From Candidatus Zixiibacteriota bacterium (lineage in GTDB: Bacteria; Zixibacteria; MSB-5A5; GN15; PGXB01): a stretch of 64,000 nucleotides of DNA. This document shows, one piece after another, positions 1 to 9,210 of the stretch. Every line of letters begins with the position of its first letter. Within the stretch, counting starts at the first letter, position 1. The translations under genes were made by a program, and so were the position numbers. The stretch spans positions 1-64,000 of the forward strand of contig JAFGAL010000015.1 of assembly GCA_016933695.1 (NCBI GenBank), given 5' to 3'. Below the pieces are notes generated by a model that worked only from the letters and a program-made list of their open reading frames with translations, was not told the origin of the DNA and did not search any database.

Positions 1-281
1 CCGGAATGCGGCTGGACATTGGCATGTTCCGCCCCGAACAGCTTCTTGGCGCGTTCGCGGGCCAGATCCTCGGCCATATCCACGAATTCGCAACCGCCGT
101 AGTACCGCTTTCCGGGATACCCCTCCGCGTACTTGTTGGTCATCACGCCGCCGGCCGCCTCCAGCACCGCCTCGGAGACAAAATTCTCCGATGCGATCAG
201 TTCGATTTTATTCGATTCCCGAAGCGTTTCATGCGCGATGGCATCATAGATTTCGGGATCAACCTGTTTTAAATATGACAT
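1..281 (-). CDS. glyA: Serine hydroxymethyltransferase, N-terminal part (cut by window edge)
   Basis: PLP enzyme that interconverts serine and glycine with transfer of a one-carbon unit to tetrahydrofolate in the cytoplasm. Reverse translation from the ATG at 281 begins [15 protein letters not shown] and contains [11 protein letters not shown] and [13 protein letters not shown], which are signature stretches of the SHMT N-terminus. About 93 codons lie in the window; the PLP lysine region is beyond the edge. It is the last visible gene of a minus-strand run ilvE-rpiB-glyA, 65 bases downstream of rpiB. The rpiB-glyA pairing is common in bacteria. The family call is firm; only the missing C-terminus limits it. 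Confidence 0.95.
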   Translation of the reverse strand, partial: MSYLKQVDPEIYDAIAHETLRESNKIELIASENFVSEAVLEAAGGVMTNKYAEGYPGKRYYGGCEFVDMAEDLARERAKKLFGAEHANVQPHS

Positions 282-313
282 ACGTACCTGCCTGTTTCGT
301 TTTTATCTACCAG

Positions 314-335
314 CGGATCGGACCACACCGATCCG
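314..335. other. Inverted repeat between rpiB and glyA
   Basis: An 8-bp perfect inverted repeat, CGGATCGG and CCGATCCG, with a 6-base loop sits in the short gap between the rpiB stop and the glyA start. No T-run follows it directly on either strand, so it is not a convincing intrinsic terminator. It may be an RNA processing or stabilising hairpin, or an operator. Confidence 0.35.
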
Positions 336-346
336 ATGATTTCATG

Positions 347-811
347 CTAATGTATACGCCCAAGCGTGTCGTCCTTTTCGGTGGCCATGATTTTATTAAC
401 GCGCCGTTCATGACGGCCACCGTCAAACGACGTCGTCAGCCATGTCATGACAATCTGCTCGGCCACATTGTCGGGAGTGTACTTCGATGCCATCGTCAAC
501 ACATTGGCATCGTTGTGTTCCCGCGCCAGTTTGGCCATATCGACATTCAGGCACAGCGATGCGCGAATACCATCGACCTTGTTGGCGGCCATGGTCATGC
601 CGTTGCCGGTCCAGCAAATCGCAATTCCGCGATCGCTTTGCCCGGATGCGACCGACCGCGCCACTTTCAGTCCGAAATCGGGATAATCGACCGATTCGGT
701 ACTGCCGGTCCCGAAATCGACAACGTCATGGCCGAGCCTCTGAAGGATAAGTTTCACTTTTTCTTTCAGCTCGAATCCGGCGTGATCCGCACCGATTGCA
801 ATCTTCATCAT
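347..811 (-). CDS. rpiB: Ribose-5-phosphate isomerase B
   Basis: Interconverts ribulose 5-phosphate and ribose 5-phosphate in the pentose phosphate pathway. The 154-residue product starts MMKIAIGADHAGFELK, carries the RpiB/LacA active-site segment with Cys66 (CWTGNGM) followed by AANK, and the AREHNDANVL segment with His99, which match the catalytic Cys and His of the E. coli enzyme. Length is typical. CWTGNG replaces the more usual CGTG. Two adjacent ATG codons exist; AGGA upstream lies 3 bases from the first and 6 from the second, so the second may be used. It lies 5 bases downstream of ilvE and is probably cotranscribed with it and glyA. Confidence 0.95.
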   Translation of the reverse strand: MMKIAIGADHAGFELKEKVKLILQRLGHDVVDFGTGSTESVDYPDFGLKVARSVASGQSDRGIAICWTGNGMTMAANKVDGIRASLCLNVDMAKLAREHNDANVLTMASKYTPDNVAEQIVMTWLTTSFDGGRHERRVNKIMATEKDDTLGRIH

Positions 812-816
812 GCGTC

Positions 817-1764
817 CTATTTTGCCGCCACGGATTCATGGGCGGGAACATACGTCAACCAGCCCCGGGTATCCTCCTCGCGGCCCTCGACAATATCAAA
901 CAGTTTTTTCTGTAGTTTTTCAGTGATCGGTCCGCGTCGTCCCGCGCCGATCCGGATATCGTCGATATGTGAAATCGGCGAGACTTCAGCGGCCGAGCCG
1001 GTGAAAAAGACTTCATCGGCGATATACAGCATCTCTCTGGGGATGTTCTGTTCTTCCACCTCGATGCCCATCTCGCGCGCCAGAATCATGATCGTGTCGC
1101 GGGTGATACCGGGCAGAACCGATGCGGAAAACGGCGGGGTAATCAGTTTGCCTTTGTACACGATAAAGATGTTTTCACCCGATCCCTCGGAGACATGCCC
1201 GAACGTGTCAAGCGCGATTCCCTCGACATAGCCGCGCGAAATCGCCTCCAGCTTGATCAGCTGGCCGCCCATGTAATTGGCGCCCGATTTGGCCATCATC
1301 GGCATCGTATCCGGAGCATTGCGACGCCATGATGACACGCATACTTTTACCCCTTTCTCCATCGCTTCCGGGCCGAGATATTTGCCCCACGGCCAGGCGG
1401 CAATGGCGACATCAACCGGGCAGTTAGACGGATCGACGCCGAGCGAATCATACCCGCGATACACCACCGGTCGGATATAGCATTCCTCGAGGTTGTTGAT
1501 CGCCACGATATTAAGCGCCGCGTCAAAAATCTCCTGCCTGGAAAACGGGATTTCCATGCGATAAATTTTACAGGAGTTCCAGAGACGGTCGACATGGTCC
1601 TGATGACGGAAACAGGCCGGGCCTTTGGGGGTTTTATAGCAGCGCTGTCCTTCAAACAGCGAGGAGCCGTAATGTACGACATGAGAAAGAACGTGGATTT
1701 TGGCATCGTCCCATTTGACCATCTCCCCGTTCATCCAGATATAATCGACTTTATGAAAAGGCAT
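817..1764 (-). CDS. ilvE: Branched-chain amino acid aminotransferase (class IV)
   Basis: PLP transaminase that links leucine, isoleucine and valine to their 2-keto acids using glutamate/2-oxoglutarate. The 315-residue product shows the fold-type IV signatures: [11 protein letters not shown] near residue 31, [12 protein letters not shown], then MMAKSGANY with Lys159 at the PLP-lysine position, and [10 protein letters not shown]. Length and residue numbering match the E. coli enzyme. It is first in the minus-strand run ilvE-rpiB-glyA and its 5' side is divergent from a lipoprotein gene. In this window it would feed the branched-chain/leucine acyl-CoA genes around 10-17 kb, or serve synthesis; direction cannot be told from sequence. 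Confidence 0.95.
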   Translation of the reverse strand: MPFHKVDYIWMNGEMVKWDDAKIHVLSHVVHYGSSLFEGQRCYKTPKGPACFRHQDHVDRLWNSCKIYRMEIPFSRQEIFDAALNIVAINNLEECYIRPVVYRGYDSLGVDPSNCPVDVAIAAWPWGKYLGPEAMEKGVKVCVSSWRRNAPDTMPMMAKSGANYMGGQLIKLEAISRGYVEGIALDTFGHVSEGSGENIFIVYKGKLITPPFSASVLPGITRDTIMILAREMGIEVEEQNIPREMLYIADEVFFTGSAAEVSPISHIDDIRIGAGRRGPITEKLQKKLFDIVEGREEDTRGWLTYVPAHESVAAK

Positions 1765-1990
1765 GATTTCCTCCTGCTGGAAGAAAGGTTCGCAGATTTC
1801 AATTCCGGCATGAAATATAGAAAATCAAGACTGGAATTTCAAGGGCAAAGGGAAACTATCTAAATACCGGAAACGAACACAGCTACGACCTTGTAAAAAG
1901 ACTCTGGAGACGTTTTATCTTTTTGTTGACGGCATGCATGATGGAGATGTACTTTTTGATATAAAATGTTACTTCAACAGGGGATTGGAG

Positions 1991-2758
1991 ATGAAAACTT
2001 TTATTTTCTGCGGGGCGCTTATGTTTGCCGCCGCCTTGATTTTAACCGGATGCGAGGATGACAATGCGGTGGAACCGTATGAACCACTTCCTCAGGTCGC
2101 GTTCGTGTATCAGCCTGAGACCAATTACAACACGCCGCTCCAGTTCGAAACGATGCTGGAAAGTCACGGCTATATTACCACGCTGGTCGAGATGGACAGC
2201 ATCGTCACGACCGATTTTACGCTTTTTGATCTGACCATAATCGATTCCAAAATCGGCAGTGGTGATAACTGGGGCGCCAGCAGTCAGGTGACCCGGATCA
2301 TGTCGGCCAACAAGCCGATCCTGGGGATCGGCTTCGGCGGAGCGAGATTTTTCGGCGAGAATCTGTTGGCAATCGGGTGGGATAACGGCGAACCGTTTCT
2401 GGATACCACCTCCACCAGTTTCCTGAATACCGATGTCTCCGTCGACGACATCAAAATTCACCTGACCGACACGCTGTTCTATTTGCCCAATGCGATCACG
2501 CGCACCAACGACTCTATTATCGAAGTGTACAATTACACCGGGACAATCGTTATCGAACCGCCGTCACCGGCGCCGGACTCGATGAAATACTACGGCCGCC
2601 AGCCCAATTACAGCAACCGGTACGCAATCCTTCAGGAAGGTCCGCGCTATTTACTCTGGGGATTCACCAACGGCCCCAATGCCATGACAACCACCGGCCA
2701 GAGCCTGTTTTTGAATGTGGTGGATCGTCTGGTCAACCTGGAAGAAGTGACAGAATAA
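1991..2758 (+). CDS. Putative lipoprotein, glutamine-amidotransferase-like fold
   Basis: Predicted exported lipoprotein of 255 residues. From the ATG at 1991 it begins MKTFIFCGALMFAAALILTGC, a type II signal peptide with lipobox LTGC. An in-frame upstream ATG at 1934 would put 19 hydrophilic residues before the signal peptide, so it is rejected. The body (VAFVYQPETNYNTP, FDLTIIDSKIG, ANKPILGIGFGGARFFGE) looks like a class I glutamine-amidotransferase-like alpha/beta fold with a GIGFGG elbow. The nucleophilic Cys of true amidotransferases is missing at that elbow. No enzymatic role can be assigned. AGGGG lies 7 bases upstream of the start. The gene is alone and divergent from ilvE. Confidence 0.8.
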   Translation: MKTFIFCGALMFAAALILTGCEDDNAVEPYEPLPQVAFVYQPETNYNTPLQFETMLESHGYITTLVEMDSIVTTDFTLFDLTIIDSKIGSGDNWGASSQVTRIMSANKPILGIGFGGARFFGENLLAIGWDNGEPFLDTTSTSFLNTDVSVDDIKIHLTDTLFYLPNAITRTNDSIIEVYNYTGTIVIEPPSPAPDSMKYYGRQPNYSNRYAILQEGPRYLLWGFTNGPNAMTTTGQSLFLNVVDRLVNLEEVTE

Positions 2759-2802
2759 AAAAGATGCCGGGAGAACGACAAACCACAATCATTACTCCCG
2801 GC
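2757..2802 (-). terminator. Intrinsic terminator of the acyl-CoA dehydrogenase operon
   Basis: On the minus strand an 8-bp stem (GCCGGGAG/CTCCCGGC, 2766-2773 with 2795-2802) is followed within 3 bases by six T. It lies 34 bases past the stop of the last operon gene. The loop is long (21 bases). It overlaps the end of the convergent lipoprotein gene and may act on both strands. Confidence 0.65.
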
Positions 2803-2836
2803 TAACCACTACAAATAGAGGCGGGGTATTTATCTG

Positions 2837-3985
2837 TCAGGCGCCTGCCAGCTCCTTGAGGACTTCACGGGCAATGACAATGCGCTGAACCTCCGATGTT
2901 CCCTCACCGATCTCACACAGTTTCATATCACGATAATACCGTTCGGCAGGATACCGTTCGGTATATCCGTCCAGTCCGAGAATCTGGATCGCCTTGTCGG
3001 TGCAATAATGCGCGACTTCGGAAGCGTACAATTTACACATGGCCGAAATCTTGGTATGCTTGTGTCCGTTGTCTTTCAGCCATGCGGTTTTGTACATAAT
3101 CAGACGGGCGGCTTCGACCTGCGTCGCCATATCGGCCAGCATGAACTGCACCGACTGGTGACGAGAAATCGGCTTGCCGTTTTCCAGACGTGCCTCGGCC
3201 TGCTTTGCGGCAAGCTCCAGCGCGGCCTGCGCCAGCCCGATCCCCATCGCGCCGATGGATATCCGGCCGCCGTCAAGCGTGATCATGAACTGCTTGAATC
3301 CTTCTCCCTCTTTGCCCATCAGGTGCCAGTCGGAGATTTTCAAATCATCGAAATGCATGAACGCGGTGTTCGATCCGCGACACCCCAGTTTGTTTTCATG
3401 CTTGCCGATGGAAAATCCCTCCATCCCCTTCTCGATCACGAACGATGAAATCCCATGCACGCCGCCTTCGTCACTGGTGCGGGCGGTGATAATCGAATAC
3501 TCGCAGACTTCCGCCGACGTAATCCAGCACTTGGTGCCGTTGACCAAATAGCCGTCGGCCGTTTTCTCGGCCCGGCTTTTAGTCCCCCCGGCATCGGAGC
3601 CGGCTTCCGGTTCGGTCAGTCCAAATGCGATTAACGCCCCCCTTTCAGCGGCCGGCGGCAGGTATTTTCGGCGCTGTTCTTCAGTGCCGAAAGCATTGAT
3701 GGGGTAGGTCCCCAGCGAATTGTGCGCCGCGAAGGTCAGACCGGTCGAACCGCACACACGCGAGATTTCCTCGACAATGATGGCATACTCGAGCGTGGAC
3801 AGCCCCAGACCGCCGTACTCCTTCGGAACAATACTTCCCCACCACCCCTTGTCGTTGATAACCTTGTGCACGTCCTTCGAGTAGAACTGCTCGCGATCGA
3901 CTTCGACCGCATGCGGAGCGATCTTCTCCTCGCAGTACGTACGCACCTCCTGCCGGAAGTCGTTGTACTTAATGTCAAAATCCAT
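2837..3985 (-). CDS. Acyl-CoA dehydrogenase (short/medium-chain type), copy 2
   Basis: FAD enzyme that introduces a 2,3-double bond into acyl-CoA and passes electrons to ETF. The 382-residue product has the N-terminal helical domain, the FAD-contact stretch FGLTEPEAGSDAGG, the WITSAE segment, and the catalytic-base motif IGEGTSEVQR with Glu361. The Glu in EGTSE is the SCAD/butyryl-CoA dehydrogenase arrangement; isovaleryl- and long-chain enzymes carry the base elsewhere. It is last of four genes (thiolase, Hbd, two dehydrogenases) and starts 2 bases after the stop of the other dehydrogenase. No etfAB genes are in the window. The substrate is probably a C4-type or branched short acyl-CoA, but this is inference. 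Confidence 0.93.
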   Translation of the reverse strand: MDFDIKYNDFRQEVRTYCEEKIAPHAVEVDREQFYSKDVHKVINDKGWWGSIVPKEYGGLGLSTLEYAIIVEEISRVCGSTGLTFAAHNSLGTYPINAFGTEEQRRKYLPPAAERGALIAFGLTEPEAGSDAGGTKSRAEKTADGYLVNGTKCWITSAEVCEYSIITARTSDEGGVHGISSFVIEKGMEGFSIGKHENKLGCRGSNTAFMHFDDLKISDWHLMGKEGEGFKQFMITLDGGRISIGAMGIGLAQAALELAAKQAEARLENGKPISRHQSVQFMLADMATQVEAARLIMYKTAWLKDNGHKHTKISAMCKLYASEVAHYCTDKAIQILGLDGYTERYPAERYYRDMKLCEIGEGTSEVQRIVIAREVLKELAGA

Positions 3986-3987
3986 AA

Positions 3988-5130
3988 TCAGCCTTTCAGC
4001 AGGTCTCGTGAAATGACAATGCGCTGGGCTTCCGATGTCCCTTCATAAATTTCCGTCACACGAGCGTCACGGAAATACCGTTCCACCGGGTATTCCTTGA
4101 CATAGCCGTATCCGCCGTGAATCTGCACCGCTTCGTTGGCGACGAAATTCGCGACTTCCGACGCGACCAGTTTGCCCATGGAAATTTGCCGCGAATGCCG
4201 TCCTTTGGCGTCTTTCAAGACTGCCGCGCGGTACACCATCAGGCGCGCGATATCGATCTGGGTCGCCATATCGGCCAGCTTGAACTGAATCGCCTGGAAT
4301 TCCGACAGGGACCGACCGAACTGCTTGCGTTCTTTGGAATACTTCAGCGCCTCGTCGAACGCCGCCTGGGCGATACCCAGCGCCTGCGCGCCGACTCCGA
4401 CCCGGCCGTTGTCCAACAGCGACAGTGCGATCTTGAAACCCTCGTTTTCCGTCCCGAGCAGATTGGCTTTCGGCACTTTGGCATCCATGAACGACAACTC
4501 CCGCGTATCGGAGCATTTGATCCCCATCTTCTTCTCCGGTGCACCGAGATTCATCCCGTCGGTTCCTTTTGGAACAATAATCGCCGAGACTCCTTTCGGG
4601 CCTTTTTCCGGATCGGTCAGGGCGAACACGATAATGATCCCGGCATACCCGGCTGAGGTAACCCAGCTTTTCGTTCCGTTGAACACATAGCTGTCGCCCT
4701 GGGGAATGGCCTGGCAGGCAAGACTGCCGGCATCGGTGCCCGACCCCGGTTCGGAAAGCGAATACGCGCCGATAATCTCGCCGGCGGCGAGTTTAGGCAG
4801 GTATTCGTCTTTCTGATCATCGGTGCCGTACATATCAATCGCCTGAATCGCCAGCGAATTGTGCACACTGATCGTGATCGCCAATCCGGCGCAGGCCCGC
4901 GAAATCTCCTCGATACACAGCGCGTAGCTGAGCGTGTCGGCGGCCAGTCCGCCGTACTGCTCCGGCGCCAGGAGGCCGAAAAAGCCGAGTTCGGCGGTTT
5001 CCTGCAGTAATTCCGGCGGCATTTCCGCTTTGGCATCGAGCTCTTCCGCAATCGGCGCCAGACGTTTCACCGCGAATTCCCGCGCGGTGTCACGAAGCAG
5101 GATTTGATCTTCAGACAGATTAAAATCCAT
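3988..5130 (-). CDS. Acyl-CoA dehydrogenase (butyryl-CoA dehydrogenase-like), copy 1
   Basis: FAD-dependent acyl-CoA dehydrogenase, 380 residues. Visible family marks are YSLSEPGSGTDAGS (flavin binding), WVTSAGYAG, the segment ERKQFGRSLSEFQAIQFKLADMA (split here only by description) and the catalytic motif YEGTSEAQR with Glu363. Sequence style is that of butyryl-CoA/short-chain dehydrogenases. It lies 11 bases downstream of the 3-hydroxybutyryl-CoA dehydrogenase gene and 2 bases upstream of a second, diverged dehydrogenase, so the two are cotranscribed and probably differ in substrate. Together with thiolase and Hbd it covers all steps between acetyl-CoA and butyryl-CoA except the crotonase step, for which no gene lies in this operon. 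Confidence 0.94.
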   Translation of the reverse strand: MDFNLSEDQILLRDTAREFAVKRLAPIAEELDAKAEMPPELLQETAELGFFGLLAPEQYGGLAADTLSYALCIEEISRACAGLAITISVHNSLAIQAIDMYGTDDQKDEYLPKLAAGEIIGAYSLSEPGSGTDAGSLACQAIPQGDSYVFNGTKSWVTSAGYAGIIIVFALTDPEKGPKGVSAIIVPKGTDGMNLGAPEKKMGIKCSDTRELSFMDAKVPKANLLGTENEGFKIALSLLDNGRVGVGAQALGIAQAAFDEALKYSKERKQFGRSLSEFQAIQFKLADMATQIDIARLMVYRAAVLKDAKGRHSRQISMGKLVASEVANFVANEAVQIHGGYGYVKEYPVERYFRDARVTEIYEGTSEAQRIVISRDLLKG

Positions 5131-5141
5131 AACGGATCCTC

Positions 5142-6005
5142 TTAATTCGAATAATCATAAAAGCCGCGACCGCTCTTTCGTCCGAGATAGCCGGCCTCGA
5201 CCATTTTCTTCAACAACGGACACGGACGATACTTGGGATCGCCCAATTCCTTATACATCACATCCAGAATCGCCAGACACACGTCCAGTCCGATAAAATC
5301 GGCCAGGGTCAGCGGGCCCATCGGGTGCGCCATACCGAGTTTCATTACGGTGTCGATCGATTCCGGCGTTCCCACGCCCTCAAACAGCGTGTACACCGCC
5401 TCGTTGATCATCGGCATCAGGATACGGTTGGCGATGAAACCGGGATAGTCATTGGACGGTACCGGTTCCTTGCCGAGTTTGCGGGCCAGTTCCTGCACCA
5501 GCGTGAATGTCTCTTCCGACGTTCCCAGACCCTTGATCATCTCCACCAGCTTCATCATCGGAACCGGATTCATGAAGTGCATGCCAACCACTTTGTCGGG
5601 GCGTTTGGTGACACCGCCGAGACGGGTGATCGAAATCGACGATGTGTTCGACGCCAGGATGGTGTCGGCCGGGCAGATGGTATCGAGCTTTTTGAAGATT
5701 TCGAGTTTGACATCGAGATTTTCGAAAATCGCCTCGATAACGATCTGGGCGTCTTTCACATCTTCCATTTTGGTGGTGGTTTTTATTTTGGCGAGGGTGT
5801 CGTTCTTATCCTGCTCGCTGATTTTCTCTTTTTTCACCATGCGGTCGAGATTATTCGTAATCGTTTTCATGGCGCGATCCAGGAATTCCTGTTTGGTTTC
5901 CACCAGCAAAACATCATAGCCGCTCATGGCGCACACGTGTACGATACCGTTGCCCATCGTTCCGCCGCCGATAACGGCGATCTTCTTAATATCCTGTACG
6001 TTCAT
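5142..6005 (-). CDS. hbd: 3-hydroxybutyryl-CoA dehydrogenase
   Basis: NAD(P)-dependent oxidation of 3-hydroxyacyl-CoA to 3-ketoacyl-CoA, or the reverse. The 287-residue protein has the Rossmann glycine motif GGGTMGNG (residues 13-20), the catalytic His143 in GMHFMNP, the PVPMMKLVE segment and a C-terminal dimerisation domain ending [11 protein letters not shown]. Length is that of stand-alone Hbd/PaaH rather than the fused FadB form. It sits 18 bases after the thiolase gene and 11 before the first acyl-CoA dehydrogenase. This supports a C4 acyl-CoA pathway role (butyrate formation or oxidation). Confidence 0.95.
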   Translation of the reverse strand: MNVQDIKKIAVIGGGTMGNGIVHVCAMSGYDVLLVETKQEFLDRAMKTITNNLDRMVKKEKISEQDKNDTLAKIKTTTKMEDVKDAQIVIEAIFENLDVKLEIFKKLDTICPADTILASNTSSISITRLGGVTKRPDKVVGMHFMNPVPMMKLVEMIKGLGTSEETFTLVQELARKLGKEPVPSNDYPGFIANRILMPMINEAVYTLFEGVGTPESIDTVMKLGMAHPMGPLTLADFIGLDVCLAILDVMYKELGDPKYRPCPLLKKMVEAGYLGRKSGRGFYDYSN

Positions 6006-6023
6006 AGTACCTCTTCCTGTCGA

Positions 6024-7214
6024 TTACATCATTTCAATTGCCATTGCGACCGCGTGTCCGCCACCCAGACAGAGGGTGGCCAAACCGTTTTTCTTCCCGC
6101 GATCTTTCAGGGCATACATCAAGGTTGTTAATACGCGTGTTCCGGACGCGCCGATCGGATGGCCGAGCGCCACCGCGCCTCCGTGCACGTTGACCCGATC
6201 CCAGTCCCAGCCGAGTTCCTTGCCGTCAGCCAAAGCCTGCACGGAAAACGCTTCGTTGGCTTCGATCAAATCCCAGTGATTGATATCGACGCCCATCTTG
6301 TCCATCAGTTTGCGAATGGCATATATCGGCGAGAAAAAGACCAATTCGGGATCGACACCGGCGACGGCATAGTCGATCACGCGCGCCATCGGCGTCAAAT
6401 TGTTCTCTTTCAGGAATTGTTCTGAGACGACCACACAGGCCGATGATCCGTCGTTCAATCCCGGCGCGTTGCCGGCGGTAACCGTGCCGTCCTTTTCGAA
6501 CGCCGGTTTCAGTTTGGCCAGTGCTTCCAGCGAGATATTCGCGCGGGGGCATTCATCCTTTTCGAAAATGATCGGATCTTTTTTGCGTTGCGGGATTTCA
6601 ATCGGGAAAATTTCACCCGTGAATTTGCCGTTTTCCATCGCGGCGATCGCCTTCCGATGCGAATTAAAGGCGAACTCGTCCTGCTCTTCACGGCTGATGC
6701 CGGCCTTGCGCTGGGTCAGCTCCGCGGCGCTTCCCATGTGCCAGTTCTTGAACGAACACCACAGTCCGTCAAGAACCATCGTATCCTGCAGTTTCTTGTC
6801 GCCGAATTTCAATCCGCCCTTGGCGCCGTGCAAGCAGTACGGCGTTCCTGACATGGATTCCATCCCGCCGGCAACGATACAGTGCTGATCGCCGGCACGA
6901 ATCGACTGCGCCGCCAGCATGACCGCTTTCAGTCCCGAACCGCAGACTTTGTTGATAGTCATCGTGGCAACATGTGAGGGAATCCCGCCGTGGATAGCGG
7001 CCTGGCGGGCGGGAGCCTGCCCCACGCCGGCCTGAACCACCTGCCCCATAATGACTTCGTCAATCTTGTCGGGGTTGATTTTCGCGCGTTTGACAGCTTC
7101 CTTGATAGCCAGGGCGCCGAGTTGCGTTGCGGTAAACGATGACAGTCCGCCCAGAAACGTTCCGATTGCAGAACGGCAGGCCGACACGATGAAGGCTTCA
7201 TTCCGGTCAGGCAT
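6024..7214 (-). CDS. Acetyl-CoA C-acetyltransferase (thiolase)
   Basis: Biosynthetic/degradative thiolase joining two acetyl-CoA to acetoacetyl-CoA or the reverse. The 396-residue product has the acylated Cys91 (KVCGSGLKA), His352 in [14 protein letters not shown] and the second catalytic Cys382 in CLGGGHAVA. In most thiolases the last segment reads CIGGGQG; here QG is replaced by HA. It is the first gene of the four-gene operon, with a good ribosome site (GGAGG, 5 bases from ATG). The 259-base gap to the divergent outer-membrane protein gene carries its promoter. A second, unrelated archaeal-type thiolase is encoded at 14.6-15.8 kb. Confidence 0.95.
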   Translation of the reverse strand: MPDRNEAFIVSACRSAIGTFLGGLSSFTATQLGALAIKEAVKRAKINPDKIDEVIMGQVVQAGVGQAPARQAAIHGGIPSHVATMTINKVCGSGLKAVMLAAQSIRAGDQHCIVAGGMESMSGTPYCLHGAKGGLKFGDKKLQDTMVLDGLWCSFKNWHMGSAAELTQRKAGISREEQDEFAFNSHRKAIAAMENGKFTGEIFPIEIPQRKKDPIIFEKDECPRANISLEALAKLKPAFEKDGTVTAGNAPGLNDGSSACVVVSEQFLKENNLTPMARVIDYAVAGVDPELVFFSPIYAIRKLMDKMGVDINHWDLIEANEAFSVQALADGKELGWDWDRVNVHGGAVALGHPIGASGTRVLTTLMYALKDRGKKNGLATLCLGGGHAVAMAIEMM

Positions 7215-7473
7215 CTATTCCTCCGAGTTCATTTTGGTTTTATAAAGACATTGATTGATTCTATATAATCAATTGTGCCGCCTAAAGCAAGAGGCTCCTA
7301 TCAGAAAGCCGGTCAATTACTTCATCTCCGGCGTGAAGGCAGAAATAGGGCAGGTATATTATCCTTTTTTATATTGACAGGGATTATGCACCGATGTTTT
7401 TTGGTCGATTATAAAACGGCAGAGTAAGGCAACCAAACTAACGGCTGTTTAACGTAATACTTGGAGGTATGCA

Positions 7474-8079
7474 ATGAAAAAACTGCTTCTTCTCAGCATC
7501 ATGTTCGTGTTCGCCGCATCGGCCTTTGCGGCGGAAAACCCCATCGACAAAGGAAGCATGATTGTCGGCGGAACTGCCATGTACGCCAGTTTGGGTGGAG
7601 ACATGTATGAAGTCGGTGAAGATGGAAGCATCTCGACCATCACATTAACTCCCTCAATCGGCTATTTCGTCTCTCCCGGCCTGCTGATTGGTGCGGATTT
7701 CACCTACACCAGCATTTCCGGCGGTGACGATGATGAAATCGACTATTCCGTTTTCGGAATCGGCCCCACCGTGGCTTATTTCTTTAATATGGATCCGACT
7801 CGCGTGGAGGTCAAAGGCGCGACTTATCCCTACATTAAAGGCTTTTTTATGTATGGCTCTCTGAGTGCCGGTGACGACGAAGAAGAAGACATCAGCGGAG
7901 ATATCACCGTGACCAGCTTCGGCGGACGTGGCGGCATCATGATGATGCTGTCCAATGCCGTGGCGCTTGACATTGGTGTTCAGTACAACAAAGATTCGTA
8001 TGAGCCTGATGGTGCCGAAGAATCAACCGACGGGACTCGTTTGCAGATCGGCGCCGGCATTACCGCGTTTGTCTGGTAA
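7474..8079 (+). CDS. Small outer-membrane beta-barrel protein
   Basis: Predicted secreted 201-residue barrel protein. It begins with a cleavable signal peptide (MKKLLLLSIMFVFAASAFAA) followed by alternating hydrophobic strands such as TPSIGYFVSPGLLIGADFTY and LDIGVQYN, acidic loops (DDDEIDY, DDEEEDISGD), and ends with a terminal Trp (TAFVW), as expected for outer-membrane insertion. GGAGG lies 6 bases before the ATG. A TTGACA at 7374-7379 is a possible -35 but no good -10 follows at normal spacing. It is monocistronic, closed by a strong terminator. It and the next two genes form a row of small envelope proteins. Specific function unknown. Confidence 0.85.
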   Translation: MKKLLLLSIMFVFAASAFAAENPIDKGSMIVGGTAMYASLGGDMYEVGEDGSISTITLTPSIGYFVSPGLLIGADFTYTSISGGDDDEIDYSVFGIGPTVAYFFNMDPTRVEVKGATYPYIKGFFMYGSLSAGDDEEEDISGDITVTSFGGRGGIMMMLSNAVALDIGVQYNKDSYEPDGAEESTDGTRLQIGAGITAFVW

Positions 8080-8101
8080 ATGATACTAGCGATAATTTCA
8101 A

Positions 8102-8128
8102 GCCGGATCATCCGATCCGGCTTTTTTT
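8102..8128 (+). terminator. Intrinsic terminator
   Basis: Perfect 8-bp stem GCCGGATC/GATCCGGC with a 4-base loop followed by seven T, 22 bases after the stop of the preceding outer-membrane protein gene. The stem arms are identical to those of the terminator at 8959-8984. Confidence 0.95.
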
Positions 8129-8291
8129 ATAAATAACAAGATTCTTTTTATTATTATTGATTAGCCGAAAAACTACATAATCTGGTTGACATTAATCTTT
8201 AAAATACCCCTTATTGGCGGGAGTGAATAATCTCTGACTCGCGATCAGAGGGACAGGATACCATTTAAAAGCAGTACAAACAGGAGGAGAC

Positions 8292-8939
8292 ATGAGAAAA
8301 ATCATTATTCTCAGCGTGTTGTTTTGCGCCTTGATTGTCACGGCACAGGCACAAACAGAAAAACCGAAGCCGATCCTATTCTTCGGTGGTGGAATGGGAT
8401 TGCCAATGGGACCGGATCTATTCAAAGACTTTTGGAAATCAGGCATTGGCATCGGTGGCGGAGTGGGCTTTGAGGTCAATCCCAACATTGAACTTCAGGC
8501 GGCGATTTACTACAATAATTTTCCGACTGATGAGGACGCTTTCCTTGATTACATCGCGGACATGATCGGCGAAGATCCCACCGGTCTTTCTCTTGACGGG
8601 GGATCCACCCGAATCATTGAGGCCATGGCCAACGCCAAATATAAATTGGGCGGCAGTAATTCCTCATCAAGCGTGAAGCCATATGTGCTGGGTGGGGCCG
8701 GTTTTGCAAATCTTAGTTTTTCCGATGTAACGGCCTCCTATGAAGGAGAAACCGAAACCGTAACATTTGAAAGCACCACCAAACTGGCCCTCAACATCGG
8801 TGCGGGTGCCGATTTCATGGTCGGCCCCAAAATCGGTATTTTCGTTGAAGGGAAATATTCGATGGTGTTCACGGAAGGCGATGCTACCAATTATGTGCCA
8901 ATTCGAGCCGGAATGACATTCAAACTTGGTTCCGAATAA
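8292..8939 (+). CDS. Outer-membrane beta-barrel protein (OmpA/OmpW-like barrel)
   Basis: Predicted exported barrel protein of 215 residues with signal peptide MRKIIILSVLFCALIVTAQAQ. The mature part has glycine-rich amphipathic strands (ILFFGGGMGLP, GIGIGGGVGFEV, PYVLGGAGFANLSF, ALNIGAGADFMVG, PIRAGMTFKLG) typical of the OMP_b-brl family. AGGAGGA lies 3-6 bases before the ATG. TTGACA at 8186-8191 is a candidate -35, with only weak -10 matches. The gene has its own terminator. Specific function unknown. Confidence 0.85.
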   Translation: MRKIIILSVLFCALIVTAQAQTEKPKPILFFGGGMGLPMGPDLFKDFWKSGIGIGGGVGFEVNPNIELQAAIYYNNFPTDEDAFLDYIADMIGEDPTGLSLDGGSTRIIEAMANAKYKLGGSNSSSSVKPYVLGGAGFANLSFSDVTASYEGETETVTFESTTKLALNIGAGADFMVGPKIGIFVEGKYSMVFTEGDATNYVPIRAGMTFKLGSE

Positions 8940-8958
8940 CCCAACGGCATAGCAAAAG

Positions 8959-8984
8959 GCCGGATCGGACGATCCGGCTTTTTT
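8959..8984 (+). terminator. Intrinsic terminator
   Basis: Perfect 8-bp stem GCCGGATC/GATCCGGC, 4-base loop, then six T, 19 bases after the stop of the outer-membrane protein gene. Same stem sequence as the terminator 0.85 kb upstream, different loop. Confidence 0.95.
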
Positions 8985-9037
8985 AATCGAAACAATCAAA
9001 AATATCGCTGTGCAACACGCCCCGGAAACAAATCATC

Positions 9038-9068
9038 TTGACATTATCTACTATATAGTCGTTATTAT
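9038..9068 (+). promoter_or_regulatory. Possible sigma-70 promoter
   Basis: TTGACA (9038-9043) is followed after 19 bases by TATTAT (9063-9068). Spacing is longer than the usual 17. It would start transcription about 135 bases before the ATG of the small secreted protein at 9211. Confidence 0.4.
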
Positions 9069-9210
9069 CTCACATCGTAACGTTTTTTCAAACGGCGTAA
9101 ATTGCCTTACTACCATTTGGACGCGAAAAACGAAAACGTTCCTATGGTGTTTTTCGGAATAGCCTCATGATCCAATGGCATCGGATATCTTATAACATAA
9201 GGAGTACAAG

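Noticed and set aside
1926-1965. TTGACG...TATAAA as promoter of the lipoprotein gene
   Set aside because: The boxes are 28 bases apart, too far for a sigma-70 promoter. The same holds for TTGACA at 7374 with TATAAA at 7410.
2837-5130. One of the two acyl-CoA dehydrogenases as isovaleryl-CoA dehydrogenase
   Set aside because: Both have the catalytic Glu in EGTSE near the C-terminus, while isovaleryl-CoA dehydrogenases carry their base at another position.
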